This document shows positions 1 through 12,625 of a DNA stretch of 64,000 nt, in pieces; positions within the stretch are counted from its first letter, which is position 1, and the number at the start of each line of letters is the position of its first letter. Position numbers and translations under genes: made by a program. The stretch is taken from the NCBI GenBank assembly GCA_943736015.1, contig OX031072.1, positions 11,683,501 through 11,747,500 of the forward strand, given 5' to 3'. Source of the stretch: Tridacna crocea (taxonomy: Eukaryota; Mollusca; Bivalvia; Cardiida; Cardiidae). The notes beneath the pieces are model-generated. The model had not been told where the DNA came from. It worked only from the letters and a program-made list of their open reading frames with translations, and made no database searches.

Positions 1-262
1 CAAATCGTTACATAGCCTAAACACGTGTAAGGTGTTTTAGACAAAACACCTTTTTCACAAAACAGTGTTTTTATACAAAACACTAGTGTTGTGAAATAAA
101 ACGCATGTGTTTTCTCGAATCAGAATACACCCATGTTTTAATTTAAAACACCAGTGTTTTAATACAAAACATCGGTGATTTTCTAAAACACTTACACGCA
201 TTTTCAAATCGTTACAGAGAAGTGTTTTCATATGTGTTTGATATCAAAACACCCACTTTTAG
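1..262. repeat. Array of GTGTTTT / AAAACAC inverted heptamers
   Basis: About a dozen copies of GTGTTTT and its complement AAAACAC alternate along 260 bases, pairing into consecutive small hairpins. Examples are 31-50 (GGTGTTTT, 4-base loop, AAAACACC) and 64-84. The 12-mer CAAATCGTTACA occurs at the very start and again near 205, so a larger unit of roughly 205 bp may repeat. The array probably continues upstream of the window. It does not match a transposon end or satellite that I can name. Confidence 0.6.
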
Positions 263-2434
263 AGTGCATGGACTAACATATTTGTATGTTTTATTGAATA
301 AGTAAACTAAGTGCATAATTATGCTTCTGATTACTAGATTATAAGGAAGAATTTACTGGTAGAAAGCCAAGCTACTGGAGCTATTTACTACAAGTGGTCT
401 TCGCCTTACTTTAAAGTTCTTATTTTATTTTTAATTGTTATAAAACGCAGTTTTGCTCAATTTATGGTATCACAACACGTTGTTTTGTTCTAAATGGTGG
501 TATAAAATATACGTACTTTTAAATTAATTTTGGTGGTACAAATGTATTTTTGGTTCTTTTCTGTCAGCAATTTCTTAATGTATACTTTGACTTTAAATAT
601 GCATGTATGGAGACCGGTAACAATCCTGACAATCTAGGCCAGGGCTAGAGTAATCTTGGTGTTGTTTCAGCGATGTGACCGGAATGTTATCAATAGAAGT
701 GTTAAATGCAAACCTTTCGGTGGAAAAGAACAATTCAGTGTCAAATGCGCGCAAATGAGCACGATGCGATTCAGCAAACCCGATTTGATATTTTGTTAAT
801 TAACATGTTTCCTCTTGAATTGATACACTTTATTATTATACTATTATCGCTAAGCTTATCGGTAATGATATCTTGTTTTCTTTTATCGCTGAAACAATTG
901 AGGTGAAAGCCTACAGTGTTAAATACCGCTTCTAGTCCACACTTTCCGCAAATTACGGTTGTTCTCTCAAAGTATGTTAGGAGAAAGTTTAAATTGGATT
1001 TCCTTACACGAGGTGTTATTGAAACGGTTTTCATTTCTGTGATCTCACAAGTTCATCAAAGTACTTGTGATTATTGAATTTAATCTAAATGCAGTCAAAT
1101 GCGTGCAGTACGACCCTTTGTGTTAAATAAAACTGTTTTCATTTTTATGACACTGAGGAAAAACTTTGATGCTCATTTCGAATACAATTCCAATTTTCAC
1201 CATTTCGCGTTCAGACTTGCATTTTTGTCATATTCTAAAATCAGAAATTATATTCCTTATGACTTTACTATTCTGATAACCTAAGCAAAATTTTAGATAT
1301 TGAAATCCATTTTTTTTCTATGTTTGGTGAATACGGTTTCCGTCTGAAAATTGAAAAGGGTCAGGTCAAATCTTTAAGCAATGAGAGTAATTTTTTTCGT
1401 ATCTCTTCCCAAATTTAGTGCCTAGGCTGGCATTCTGGACTGACGTTTTCTAGAAGTGATCCGACTAGACATTTGCAAAGATCCAAAAATAAACTTTTAT
1501 CGAAATATTTACAAAAAGAAAGGTGAGGCCAATTCAGTGATTATCATAATAATGGTTTTGTAATAGAATGTGATGTTTCAGTGTTTTTTAGCATAGAGAG
1601 CATACATGTGCCTGCATGGGACTTAGAGAGAGAGGGATTAAGAGGGTGCAAAGAGGAGACACTTTCAAGAGTATAAAAAGTGAAGTTGACGGATATTTAA
1701 ATAATTGGAGTAAACATGCTCAACAAAAAAAAAAGAAAATCAATGTCTTTACATTAAATAACAAAACACACCATAGAAAACAATAAAGCCACTTGAAATG
1801 AACATCAAAGAAAACAATAAGAGGATGTTTATCAGTTTATCAGAGTATATATTTGGCCTTTTCGGTCGGCTAATGAACATAAAACACAGAGTTTCCCACT
1901 TCAGTAAAAACCATTTCGATGTTTTTAGCCTGATGTAAAAAGTCAGTGTGTTCCTACAATGGCTAAATTGCGTGTATGCACCCAGGTCAACGTAGACAAT
2001 GAAGTCGTTTTATCAGAATTAATTGATTTTCCTGTCGAGTCGTTTCTCTTCACACTATTTGATCATTGAAACAAAGCCTCGGTCAGGAAATGGCATATGT
2101 TTATTTTCTGTTTCTTTTCATTTTCCAAACAAACGTTAAAAGAAAATCTTCATGACGGTGCCAATTCTAGAATGTTAATTTATTTAAAAAAGTAAAATAA
2201 ATAAGCTAAATGCAAATCTTCAAATGTGCCATTTCAGAAATCTTTTCACCGGAAATAAGTCACTGTAACAGAAAGTGTAGTTACAATATCATACTGCCTG
2301 TTGTTGTTGTTTTTTTGCAATCTGGTGTTATCCTTTTCCCAAACAATTAAATGTTTATCTTTTTCTGTTCCGTCTGGTCCTAGTTACCCCGAAAAAGGAG
2401 CATTGTGTTCAGCAACCAAAAGGATAACGCCAAC
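263..2434. other. AT-rich stretch with no recognised gene or repeat
   Basis: Open frames here are short (61-87 codons), lack recognisable motifs and overlap one another on both strands. I see homopolymer A and T runs but no clear inverted or tandem repeat and no convincing exon. Confidence 0.5.
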
Positions 2435-2438
2435 TTAA

Positions 2439-2660
2439 CCCTTTATTCCATAGATACTCATTTTAACGTATCAACAACAGACGGCTTTTGAAAACATTGT
2501 GGGAAAAGAAGAAATTGCTCGTAACGAGCAATTTCTCCTTTTTCCACAAAGTTTTCCACTCAATCAGATATTTGTATCGTCATATGTCCATATTTTTGAC
2601 ATCATATCTTTATTTGCTGCTGAAATGGAAGAGCCTCAAATTGGCATATCGGGGAAAGGG
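2439..2660 (+). mobile_element. TTAA-1 hairpin MITE, full-length 222-bp copy
   Basis: The element starts CCCTTTATTCC and ends GGGGAAAGGG, with TTAA directly outside both ends (2435-2438 and 2661-2664). Its middle is a long palindrome: GAAATTGCTCGTAACGAGC continues into the complementary arm CAATTTCTCC. A second copy of exactly 222 bp lies in reverse at 61,481-61,702 with the same end sequences, so both boundaries are supported. No protein is encoded. TTAA flanks with a CCC-beginning terminus are typical of piggyBac-type non-autonomous elements; that assignment is inference. Confidence 0.85.
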
Positions 2661-2664
2661 TTAA

Positions 2665-3252
2665 AATGGTTTCGCGCACATGCATATATACGCTGAAGTA
2701 TGTACTGTCGAGTAGCTGTCAGCTGTTTCCGCACTAACTGATTCGATTGGTCGGTTTCTTGGATACAGTTTAGCCCTTACCTATTCTAATCCAAACAAAA
2801 TGGTGAAATTGGCATGCAAATGGAATCAGACGTTACGAAAAGGGGACGAATGATGTCCCCACACACATGTAGCGCAACTATTTGAAAACAGAAAGGTTTG
2901 TCCATATATGCTTTTGAAACATTCGTAATCAAATAATTTGCGTTAACAGCGATATATCGAAACATATATCTATATAGAAACTCAGTATCTACTATCATTT
3001 GCATACTTAAGTTACATGCATTTGTTTTGGCAATAAACTCCAATTTTAATGATAATGATAATACAATACTCTATTTGGTTGGCATCAGCTCTTGAGGGTA
3101 TTTTATAGTACAATAATTCCCACTTGCATTTGAGCAGTCAAATAAAACTTTCCGTAAACATCTGACTACAAATGGATATCACAGAAGATCAAATGAGTCA
3201 TGCTCTGCTACCTTGAAATGGCATAGCTTTCCAGTATAGTAAATTTGTTGTA
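2665..3252. other. No recognised feature
   Basis: AT-rich sequence between two hairpin elements. An 85-codon minus-strand frame (2786-3043) shows no recognisable domain or splice context. Confidence 0.45.
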
Positions 3253-3374
3253 GTGTCAGGTGGCAAGGGGACTTGGAAACTTGTTCACGGCTGTGGTGAA
3301 ACAAGTCGCCACCTCGCATTCGGCTCGGGGCGGCATGATTCACCACAGTTTCCAAGTCCCCTGCAACCTGACTG
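3253..3374. mobile_element. 122-bp foldback MITE flanked by TA
   Basis: Inverted arms begin GTGTCAGGTGGCA on the left and, read on the other strand, CAGTCAGGTTGCA on the right. Both continue into GGGGACTTGGAAACT. TA lies immediately outside each end (3251-3252 and 3375-3376), which suggests a TA target duplication as made by Tc1/mariner-type elements. A second copy, preserved only at its left side, starts at 57,741. Non-coding. Confidence 0.75.
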
Positions 3375-3583
3375 TACAACTAATAGTACCAAACTAATAT
3401 ATTTATAAAATTACATTCCATCATTCCCATTACACCCTTCGAATTTCTGCGCGTAGCAAAATTTAGTGCTTGCCGTTGTTGTTGGCAACACTATCGGAAA
3501 ACTAAATCTCAATTTCTACTCAGAATCTTGTTTTTTTTTTTTTCAATTATTATTTTACGTGCATGTGTCAAACGTTTTCTTGG

Positions 3584-3621
3584 GGAACATTCTTATGTCA
3601 TAGGAACATTCTTATGTCATA
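3584..3621 (+). repeat. Perfect 19-bp tandem duplication
   Basis: The 19-mer GGAACATTCTTATGTCATA occurs twice back to back (3584-3602 and 3603-3621) with no mismatch, so it is a recent slippage or repair duplication. Confidence 0.9.
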
Positions 3622-4485
3622 AAAAGTCAATTATATGCAAATTATCCTGAGAAACAACATTACAACATCCACAAATTTAATATTAACTCATTCCTTCCTG
3701 GAAAAACATCCAGCAAAAGATTTTGAAAACAGCCTCAACCAACTAGTCATTACATCTTGCGGTTTTAAATCAGTAAATGTCAGATGTGTTAGTATTAAAA
3801 TAAGAAATCGCTAGATCGGAGGTAGAACCCCTTCAGCTACAATGTTTTAAAACAAGCCCGCTGTAAAAAAAATACGTTTTCAGGAAAATGTCCTAAACTC
3901 CTAGAAAGTATTCCCAATTTAGCAAGTCTGCATTATCGAAGTATATATCGTAGTTATTGAGCCATATTTTGACAGTATTTTGGGATAATTATGAATTATG
4001 GATGACGACTTCCTGCCACAGAGAGATAGTTATGATCTATGGAGAATTTTCTCGCTTTTAAATGCAGACATATGAAGAAGTGGAACAATGCCTGGTATTT
4101 ATAGAGTTACGATACCATGTTCTTATCTCCTGCATTATGCATAGTTTTGTTGCTTATTTACCGCATAATGACAATACTTCAGTGATATCACAGCGACAGC
4201 TTGCCTATCCATTTCATCTCTAAGTTTCATCTTAAGTTGTCTTTTTGGCTACACTGCCTTGCCTAAAAATATATCCAAGAGACGTGGAAAGCATTTACAA
4301 GTATACTGAACATTTAAGTCAATGCACAGTCTTAGGGAATTACAGTAGATATGAATCATTTGAGATTTGAACTCAGAAGATTAAATTATGAGCTTGTTAA
4401 GACAAGAAAATGTTTTACATTGTAACCGGTGCTCGGCACTTTACTATTTCCAAGTCACTTGCTGCTGTTTTTTCACAAACTATTG
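3622..4485. other. No recognised feature
   Basis: AT-rich sequence with short chance frames only. I see no repeat structure. Confidence 0.45.
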
Positions 4486-4489
4486 TCAA

Positions 4490-4645
4490 AACAATGGTCC
4501 TTGGTGAGAGAAGAATGAACCCTGTAGCAATAACTATCATCAATCCTTGGGAAGAAATTGGCACAGCCAGGTATCGGAGCAGTGACCCCTGTTCACAAGT
4601 CCTTCACGCCGCTCGCTACCGACTGAGCTACCCGGGTTCGGCAAA
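4490..4645 (-). mobile_element. tRNA-derived SINE (SINE-A), minus strand
   Basis: On the minus strand the sequence opens with CCCGGGTAGCTCAGTCGGTA, an RNA polymerase III A-box in tRNA context. About 55 bases on comes a decayed B-box (TGCTCCGATACC against the usual GGTTCGATTCC form). The body is then shared with copies at about 5,800 and 22,420: CCCTGTAGCAATAACTATCA here and CCTGTTGCAATGTCTATCAT in the second (plus-strand view). It is a SINE head and body, not a functional tRNA, because the cloverleaf arms do not pair. Target duplications were not found. Confidence 0.6.
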
Positions 4646-5790
4646 GAGTTGAAGAAACTTTTAGACTGAGATATATGAGACTGGCTAGTCGGAATATTGG
4701 GATTGGAATACTTACTTATTTTATACTTTCCTGTAGTTTATTGAGAAATAAGTGTGAACTATTTTTTAATATTCTTTGTTTACGACCAGTGGAAAAATAC
4801 CGATCCTTGTTTTCTAACTCTTCAATCAAAGGTGGAAACAGTAGTACATAGGCAAAATGCTCGTGCCTCTCAATCAGAAAATGTGGAAATATGACGTCAT
4901 TTATCTTACATTTTTTTGCGCTTTGCTTAATATTGTAATGCGTTGCTATGCGGAAGGAGTACGAATAACCGAAAAGAGCTGTACACAATGGATTTTAAGT
5001 TTCCCCTGAAAAGGGTTAAAAGCATGAAATAACTAGATTTCTTTGTTTTCGGTGAAAGATCGAAATTTATTTCATCTCGTAAACACTGTTTGTAAAAAAA
5101 TTTTCTCGTGTCTGCGCTACTAGTGATAATGTTACCAACGATGTTCTCTCAATCAAATAGATTTCGATCTATCACCATAAAAACAAATATCCTCTGCATA
5201 TCTGGTGTTTCTAAAATCATGTATGGCTTTTTACGGCATTTCTATTGCATCATATGCATCCCTTTAAAGGTAATAAAACAATATTCAAAATTGGAAAACT
5301 GTCTCATTTTAAAAATATATCCATGTAGTTGATCTTTTTCACAATTTGACAGGCAAAAAAGGCATGCTATGAAAGTGGAAGTTCATGTTCTAATCACAGG
5401 TTCACACATATCGACTGGGAACTCATGATGTCTATGACAGGTTGCGATGGTATCAGGCGGTGTTTCAATATTCATAACGTATTTTGGTTTTCTAGACCCT
5501 TTTTCACATAAAAAGAATTAATCGACAAATCTACTGGAACTGTTTTGTTTTTCTTCCATATATCACCGAACTCAATGTGCTTGTTGGCTGTTACACTTTT
5601 CTTTCACAGGACACTTAAGCAGAATAAAAGGTAGACTTATAAGTTGCATCAGCTGACTTTGTCGTTTCGTCTAACTAAAAATATGTATAATTTTCTCTAT
5701 TTACTTCATTTGAATCGTTTCAGATAATCTAAATGCTAACATCCTTTTATGTCATTGCGATAGGTTACAGACTTCTTTTCCGGATAACCA
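4646..5790. other. No recognised feature
   Basis: AT-rich. Frames of 90 codons (minus, 4716-4988) and 74 codons (plus, 5108-5332) show no family signature. Confidence 0.4.
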
Positions 5791-5794
5791 TCGT

Positions 5795-5960
5795 CTAAGC
5801 CATGATCAGCGTTGAGAATGGGATGAATCCTGTTGCAATGTCTATCATTAATCCTCGAAGGGTTGGGGGGAAAGGGGGCAATGGACGAGCTTAGGACCAA
5901 ACACGCAAACTCGTGTTCGCAAGTCCCACGCTACTAGGGATCGGCCCAAAGAGGGCAGCA
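5795..5960 (-). mobile_element. SINE-A, decayed second copy
   Basis: The body segment ATGAATCCTGTTGCAATGTC matches the copy at about 4,515, and the order and orientation are the same. The tRNA-like head is badly decayed; only fragments such as CACAAGTCC/CGCAAGTCC align. The two copies lie 1.3 kb apart in the same orientation. Confidence 0.5.
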
Positions 5961-6369
5961 GGAAGAGGACGTTGTAGTTGAAATAAATTCCCGTTGAAAA
6001 TCTTTCGCTTTCAGGGCAATCGATGCCTTTTTCTCTATATAAAGTTTTTTTTTTTTTTTCACATTACCAAAAACTCTTTAAATGCCTTCTTCCAACACAC
6101 AACATTTAGAGCATCTTCCTAAAACCTCAAACTAATTCAGATTTGGTTTACAAAGTTCGGATCTGGAATACGGTTCATAATTGCATTCTGTAACCCAAAT
6201 TATTGAGTTTACTAATTTTCTACGATATCGGAATATTTCTATTAATCTTTTGAACTGATTTGAAAACTCATTTAAAGCTATCCTAACATAATCTCCGATA
6301 AAAATGCTATACAGCTCTCACAGGCCTATAAATCATTCACAGCTGCAACTTTCTTTCCTGACTTTATTG

Positions 6370-6860
6370 CAGTTTAAGAACTTGACCTGTTTTCCCACAG
6401 CCTTCAGAAAATATCAGCATATGCTGCAACCGTAGAGTGAATATCTGCACATCCAGGGCGTATTAGCTCAGAAACGGAGATCAAGAAACACGAAGCTTTA
6501 ACAGGCTTTATGTTCTTGGCCTCAGACAGCAGGTTTCCTAGCTTTGTGTCCAACTTTGAGTTTGTAATGAACAGCATTGGCTTCATTATTTCCGAAGATC
6601 TCAAAACCATATCGAAGCACATGATTGTTATAACTCAAGACGTATGAAAAACTATTCGTATTCGGTTTATTTCCAGAAACAGTAATGTCCGTCATGTGAG
6701 AGCTGAAGACGACAGGTAAGCGGCCACCAGAAAATCGAACACGAATGGCTTGTGCCCAAAGTGCATTAGCATTAGCTTCTATTTTTGTGGTCTTCATGAC
6801 AAATGCCGATTGAGATAAGACGTTGCTATTGGTTTGTCAGGTGAAGAATTCAGGTGAAAA
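6370..6860 (-). other. Possible terminal exon or coding relic of unknown family
   Basis: Two overlapping minus-strand frames are more protein-like than their surroundings. One runs from 6797 (91 codons, with the stretch FSGGRLPVVFSSHMTDITVS). The other ends with a stop at 6404 (72 codons, containing SCFLISVSELIRPGCAD). The second is followed within about 40 bases by CAATAAAG, which contains a canonical AATAAA. They could be one exon broken by a frameshift, or two chance frames. A possible splice acceptor (CCAATAG) lies upstream near 6825. I do not recognise the family and assign no function. Confidence 0.2.
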
Positions 6861-9800
6861 ATCAAACTATTTCGAGTTAAAGAATTGATATAAAGAATAA
6901 CATAGATACACCAGGAAAGAGTAACTACTTATAGCCATTTCATTAATTATAGCCGATGAAAAGGGGCCTATGGAGCTTTGGAATCAGCTTTAAACTCTCT
7001 TCATACAGTACAGATAGTTACTCTATCATGGTAAAAGTCTGTGGGCCTCCAATGAAATCTGGACGACAAGCAAAACACATTGTTCAGTAATTAAACGAAA
7101 TACAACATGTTTTATTATAAACCAAATGACTTATTTAAAACAAAAAAGTATGCGCTTTGTGTATAAATCTTTGCAATAACAGCTAAAGCACACGAGATAT
7201 CGCTAACACTATTGGGGCAAAGCTCTCCCAATGACGCCTAATCGAATTACTTATTGTGTCTTCTTTAGATGAACTGACTGACATTATGTCAGTGTTTGTA
7301 GTTGCAGTAGTAACAGGTTACTGCACATTTTGGCACGCGCACGCGCAATACTTTACCGCGAAATCTGACGATGAGATGGACGTGAAGCCCTCCTAGGAAA
7401 TATTTTTTTAATGCAGCAAACAATGAGATATGGCCTACATTACATAGAAACTTGATTTTTGCACACTCGCTCTCTACAGCATAATGTATTCGACAAAAAG
7501 TCCAACTGTTTTGCCTAAGCGAACCCCATTTATTTTGTCAGAATATTTAAAATATTAAATTTTCTGGGAATGGAAAATGTAAATACCTTTATAGTGCTCC
7601 AAGCTTATCTGTCAATGATGTGGTATTTACAAGGGAACAAACATGCAATGTTAAGTAACTGAGACATATAGAATTCTATGATCTTGTCTTATATATTAGG
7701 CTGAGGTGAAAATTGTCAAAAATGAAGCGCCTTTAGTGTTACATAAGTTGTTTGAACGCATAGTTTATCTTTACTGGGTGCCTTTCCCTTTGATGAGCTA
7801 CACATGTACCCGAACATTGCATTCAAACACTTAATGTACGAATGATAAAGAAAGGTCTTTTCAATAATATATCATGGCGACTGAGTCATTACAAGTTACT
7901 GGTTTAGACTCTTCAGTGCCTTGTCCAAGGATATAATGATCACTACGATGTACTACAGGATAAAGATCTGCTAGACCACAACCGTTACACTATCAGTTTC
8001 AATATATATCAAGAAATTTATACCACTAAGACACTAGTTCTACAAGATCATACAAAATATAGCCTACTGGAGCTTGGCATAGAAAGTAATCTTTCCATTA
8101 CTGACAGGCATTTTTCTGCTAAACCTCATCTATCTTATGACCGACACAACATCCCATCATTTTTTCACTTTTATTTACTCTGGGACGAGACGTCACCGTC
8201 CTTTAAAACACGTTAACACCATATGTGAACTCAGTCTGATATTTACTCTCTATATGCCTATGTAGACTAACTGCTTTTCTGGACTTTAGCTGTAAAAGGT
8301 AAGCCTGTACAGGGTAATTTTTTAGTGAATAGAGTCGTGTTTAGATATTTCACTAACGAAGCTACATCTGCCTATGCATTATTGCATTTTCTTTATATGG
8401 AATTTACAATTGTCACCATGTCATTGACTTTTTAAGTGAATATGGCTCTTCATGACATACAAAACAGTGAAAAAGGTACTTGCAAATGGAGATACATGTA
8501 CAAAAGTAATGACGCTTCAAGTGAAATACCACTGGATCTAATGTACAACACAAGTTTCATCACTAGGCAAACATCGTTTTCCATAGCAACATATTATTTT
8601 ACTTAAATTGAAGAAAGCTCAACCAATATTCAACGGTGAGGAAAACCCATTATACCACAAAATTGTTAAATTGCTTTCTCATCCTCAGGAAACACCACAA
8701 TTGGTTCTTTCTATCTTTAAAATTGAATTCTTGCTTAGAGTAGTTGCCATTTCGATATATCAAAAATAAAGTGAAAAAAAATGAAAAAAAAAAGGACGGA
8801 TCTCAAACTCATACCAACAGAGTACAAATTGGTAAACTATTCTATATAAAGTAAACAATCCACACATGTAGAAAATTCTGCCAAGGGTTTAAGACACTTA
8901 GCTGCCTCAGTCTGTTTTCACCAATAATTTTCCATTGCATTTTACTCATAACGCTTAACTTTGGAAGGAAAGTAACTTCTGATTGGCTCAGGATTGAATT
9001 CCATCAAACCTAAGAAAATCCTCGAGAATTAGAATGCAATTAGAATGTTTTGTAAATAGAGACCAGAGTCCAGAATTATACCATACAGAATCTGTCTCGC
9101 AAGGTCATATTTCTCTCTTAATGTTTTTTCCCATTTAGATGGCATCATTAGAATTAATGGTGTCTCGCTTTACACATATTTACTTGTTACCAATTCGCAT
9201 ACGAGATCAGAACTTTGGAATATATTGATAACATGAGTAAAAGCACTACATATTCTCAAACAGATTATCTGTAACGGTAACAAGTGTCAGTCTTTCTAGA
9301 GGAGTGAAATATTGCGCGATCAGATACGCACTAATATAATCATCATTTGTAATCCCGTGTATAGCTAACGAAAAAGACTTGTATTTAATAAACGGATTCT
9401 TCGACCCAGGTCAGTAAGATTTGTTGTTACTGAAATATCGGTCAGGTGCTTAATTAGTAGAATCAAATGAAGAAATACTGTAGGTATTGGCAATGCATAA
9501 TGAAAATGGAGTTTCGGACAAACTGCAATTGAATATACTAGTGCCTGTTTCCGAATGGTAACGAAGCAGCCTATGAAATCATAGAATGTTCAATCTTATC
9601 TTGAATCTACATGTATCATATCAAGTATATTAGAATATATGCCAAAGACGGCTCGAACTTTGAGTATTTTGACATTCATTTGCGTACTCGAACATCTGTA
9701 TTTTACTGTTACCTATTTCTCATCCGCCTTTTTCTTTTCCTATAACTTTTAAAACGTTGTCTTTTACCAGTTAGTTCGTAAACCATAGGATCGCATGGTA

Positions 9801-11200
9801 AAGGGTTAATGTTGAACTCTGAGTTTTGTCGCTAAAATGGGCGAAGATAGGATACCGACAACTGAAACAAGAGAGAAAAGCTCGTCCATTAACAAGAGTT
9901 TCTGTTTTGATTTTATCATTCGAGATCATTGTTGATTAATTGATTTAATAAGATGTGAGATGTTCATGTCAAAATGCTTTTAGCAATGAAACACATTACT
10001 TCGGCATTATGCAAATCTGTCGTGTAGTTTTTGCTGACGTTACTAAACTTATAGCCGTTCTGTTAGAAGAATCTACTTTATTTTTTTAATTCTATGACTT
10101 AGCCATAGGTACATGTCATAATTAAAGTTAAAGAAATAATTATAAGCGAATATTATAGTCTTTTGACTCATATCCCTTATACTATGATCATCAAGAAGTC
10201 CGGAAGTTTTCGGGAAAAAAAACAACAAATGATTAAAGTCATTAATATTGTTTAAATGTACACCCTTTGTTACGAAAGACAAAACAAATACAATCCTAAA
10301 GTATGCTCTGTTCATCCAAGGTATCACCTGATTTTCCTTTCAGTTAAAATAGTGTTTGGTGGTTCGAGAGGTATCCTGTCGCAATTGGCGGAAGACAAAC
10401 CCATGATCGACACAGTGAAAGACATTTGCGTTATGTAACAAATAAATATACTTCGGATCGACCCGTCTTGATTGTAACGATTTAATAAAACAAAATGTGA
10501 GGGGAGTTTGATTATTAATAAATATTTATACTTTTTTTTTCAGCCAACAGCAACAAGCCAAGTATTGCGATTGTAAAATTCTTTTCGCCAGAGAAAAAAC
10601 ACCATGTCGGCCAGTTCAGATCCAAAATCGGGCTGCAATTTCAGTGCAGTATGATTTTGGTATCAACAGTTTACATACCAGCATCGAGCTAAAGGTTTAA
10701 TAGATACTGTTATATATACACAGAATCAGGTTGAGTTCAAGAGGTCTGAATCTATATTTACAAACTTGTCAGTGAGTTGATAAATTAGTATTGATATTCA
10801 AGGACCGAATCATAGGTCACGAAAGTTCCTAACTCTATCAACGCCCTGACCGTCCCCCCGCCCCCCGAGTCGCTGTGAAGTAAAAAGAAAATGTGATCAT
10901 CAAGACACGTCATGGTGTGTTTGGAGTTGGAATAGAATTTATCGTGGTCCTTTGTAACTGTTGCCAGAACAAATTAGAATGTAGCTGGACAACAGATACA
11001 GGTTCAGCCTGTTTCATATCTGTCTAATTGGGTTTTAAGCAGTTTAAAAATACTGTAACTTGGACATATCTTTCGATCTATGCCTGAAAGTCTCGCCATC
11101 TGAATCAATGTCGCTCTACAACGGTAGCCTAAACGACCCCGGAGTACAATTACAAAATGGTCACGGTAGCCAAAAGTCAAGATCACTGAGTAAGGGCGGA
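6861..11200. other. Long AT-rich stretch with little structure
   Basis: Over 4 kb with only short chance frames. Small items noticed are a GC-rich CACGCGCACGCGC patch near 7336, a relic of a TTAA-1 right end (GGTAAAGGGTTAA) near 9798, and a C-rich run near 10,853-10,866. The segment near 8970-9000 (AACTTCTGATTGGCT) also occurs inside the Harbinger-type MITE at 39,230, which hints at a decayed relative. No gene is supported. Confidence 0.45.
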
Positions 11201-11204
11201 TTAA

Positions 11205-11400
11205 CCCTTAGGCTGCCAAGCGCGACTCACTGACCTTTTGCGGAAAGTGTAGATCAAGATCAGACTGCACAGAACGTGCAGTCTGATCCTTGATCTACAC
11301 TGTCCGATAAGGAGAAATGTTCTTCAAAAAAAAAAGTTTGAAATCACCGTATTTGGGTTCATTCTATCGTATTGAAAGTTTAAATTATTTGGCGGTACTG
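11205..11400 (+). mobile_element. TTAA-2 hairpin MITE, right end decayed
   Basis: TTAA at 11,201-11,204 is followed by CCCTTAGGCTGCCAAGCG, the left end of the 204-bp family. The centre holds the family's palindrome, with AGATCAAGATCAGACTGCAC and its complement around a short loop. The expected AGGATAAGGGTTAA right end is not recognisable, so the right boundary is approximate. Non-coding. Confidence 0.75.
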
Positions 11401-12229
11401 CATGTCTGTTTTTTTTTTTTTTGCGTGTTGTGCATTATGTCTCGCTAGATGGCATTCTACAAATTCACATGTATCTAACTTGGGCATTCAGGGAAGGGAA
11501 GCGGAGTAGGACAACAACGTTACTTTGAATTTCAAATTAAATAAACGTTTACTCAATAAAACGCTACCTGGTGCCATTCATTCAGCTATGATCGGCTAGC
11601 ATGTGACCAGTGTATAAGTCATTTATCAAAACAGCCTCTACATGCTTGGGTTATGGGCTGATAGCTTCGATATAAGCCCTACCTTTCCCTGGTATGCGGG
11701 GGATGAGTGATGCGTCATAGAAGATAGGTCGAGTCTTCGAAGAATATGACATGCGCAGACAACGGCGTGTTTTGGGAAATGTTCAGTTCTTGGCACTTAT
11801 ATATATATTCATAAAACAAGTGATTCCATTAAGACTTTAGAAAAAAACATACGTCTCTCTTGAATTTTAATCAAAAGCGCACGCTTCCCTTAAAATAGCG
11901 TGCATTCATTAAGTTACACAATGAACAATAAATCATCGATTGCAATATTCTCTTTCAAATTAAAGACTCGATTTCTAGCTCATTATTCCCGGGACAAATT
12001 TAATGTCACTGCCATTTCCTCTCATTTTAGCCATTAAACAGTATCATTTTAAAATTTATCTTTTTTCCAGAGACACCAGTTAATTTTCATGTATTTTATT
12101 AATTGGACAGTTTTTAAATTTGTCACGCTTAAAAACTGGGTCATTATTACAAGAGGAATGGAAAAATTACGTTTCAAGAACGTGTTTGTCATTTGGGCAA
12201 TGCTCTAGGTCCTTCTTTTGTTGTAGGCC
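11401..12229. other. No recognised feature
   Basis: AT-rich sequence with a T13 run near 11,410. No coding or repeat structure is evident. Confidence 0.4.
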
Positions 12230-12233
12230 TTAA

Positions 12234-12625
12234 GGTAAGACCCGTGTAATGGAAAAAAAAAACTATTTCTACTAAAATATCATCCTGCAAAATTAGCTAT
12301 AATTAAACATTATTTAAGTGCTTTCACCAATTCATTTTTTTTAATTCATTTTTTTTCATTTTTTCCTACTTAGAATTATCATTTATAAATCTAAAACCAG
12401 TATATTCTAAATTCAAAAAGGGAATAATTACCTCCCTTTTCAGAAAACTAACAAAAGTATAAAAGAAATAATTTCAAAATAGACATAAACAGAAATTCTG
12501 ATCCGTTAGAAATGTTTAAAAATATTATTTCTGCATTTATCTTCTGCATCCTATTTATCCTTACATATCAACAAATTAGAATTTTTGCCCCATGTTCACC
12601 GGAAGTGCATTACACAGGTCTTACC
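12234..12625. mobile_element. TTAA-3: 392-bp MITE with 18-bp inverted ends
   Basis: TTAA lies at 12,230-12,233 and 12,626-12,629. Just inside, the left end reads GGTAAGACCCGTGTAATG and the right end, on the other strand, reads GGTAAGACCTGTGTAATG, with 17 of 18 identical. The interior is AT-rich and non-coding, with many T runs. TTAA duplication with short inverted ends suggests piggyBac-type mobilisation. The ends differ from those of TTAA-1 and TTAA-2, so this is a separate family. It is the only copy in the window. Confidence 0.85.

Noticed and set aside
6522..6797. Assigning a protein family to the minus-strand frames
   Set aside because: Protein-like but matching nothing I can name; left unassigned.
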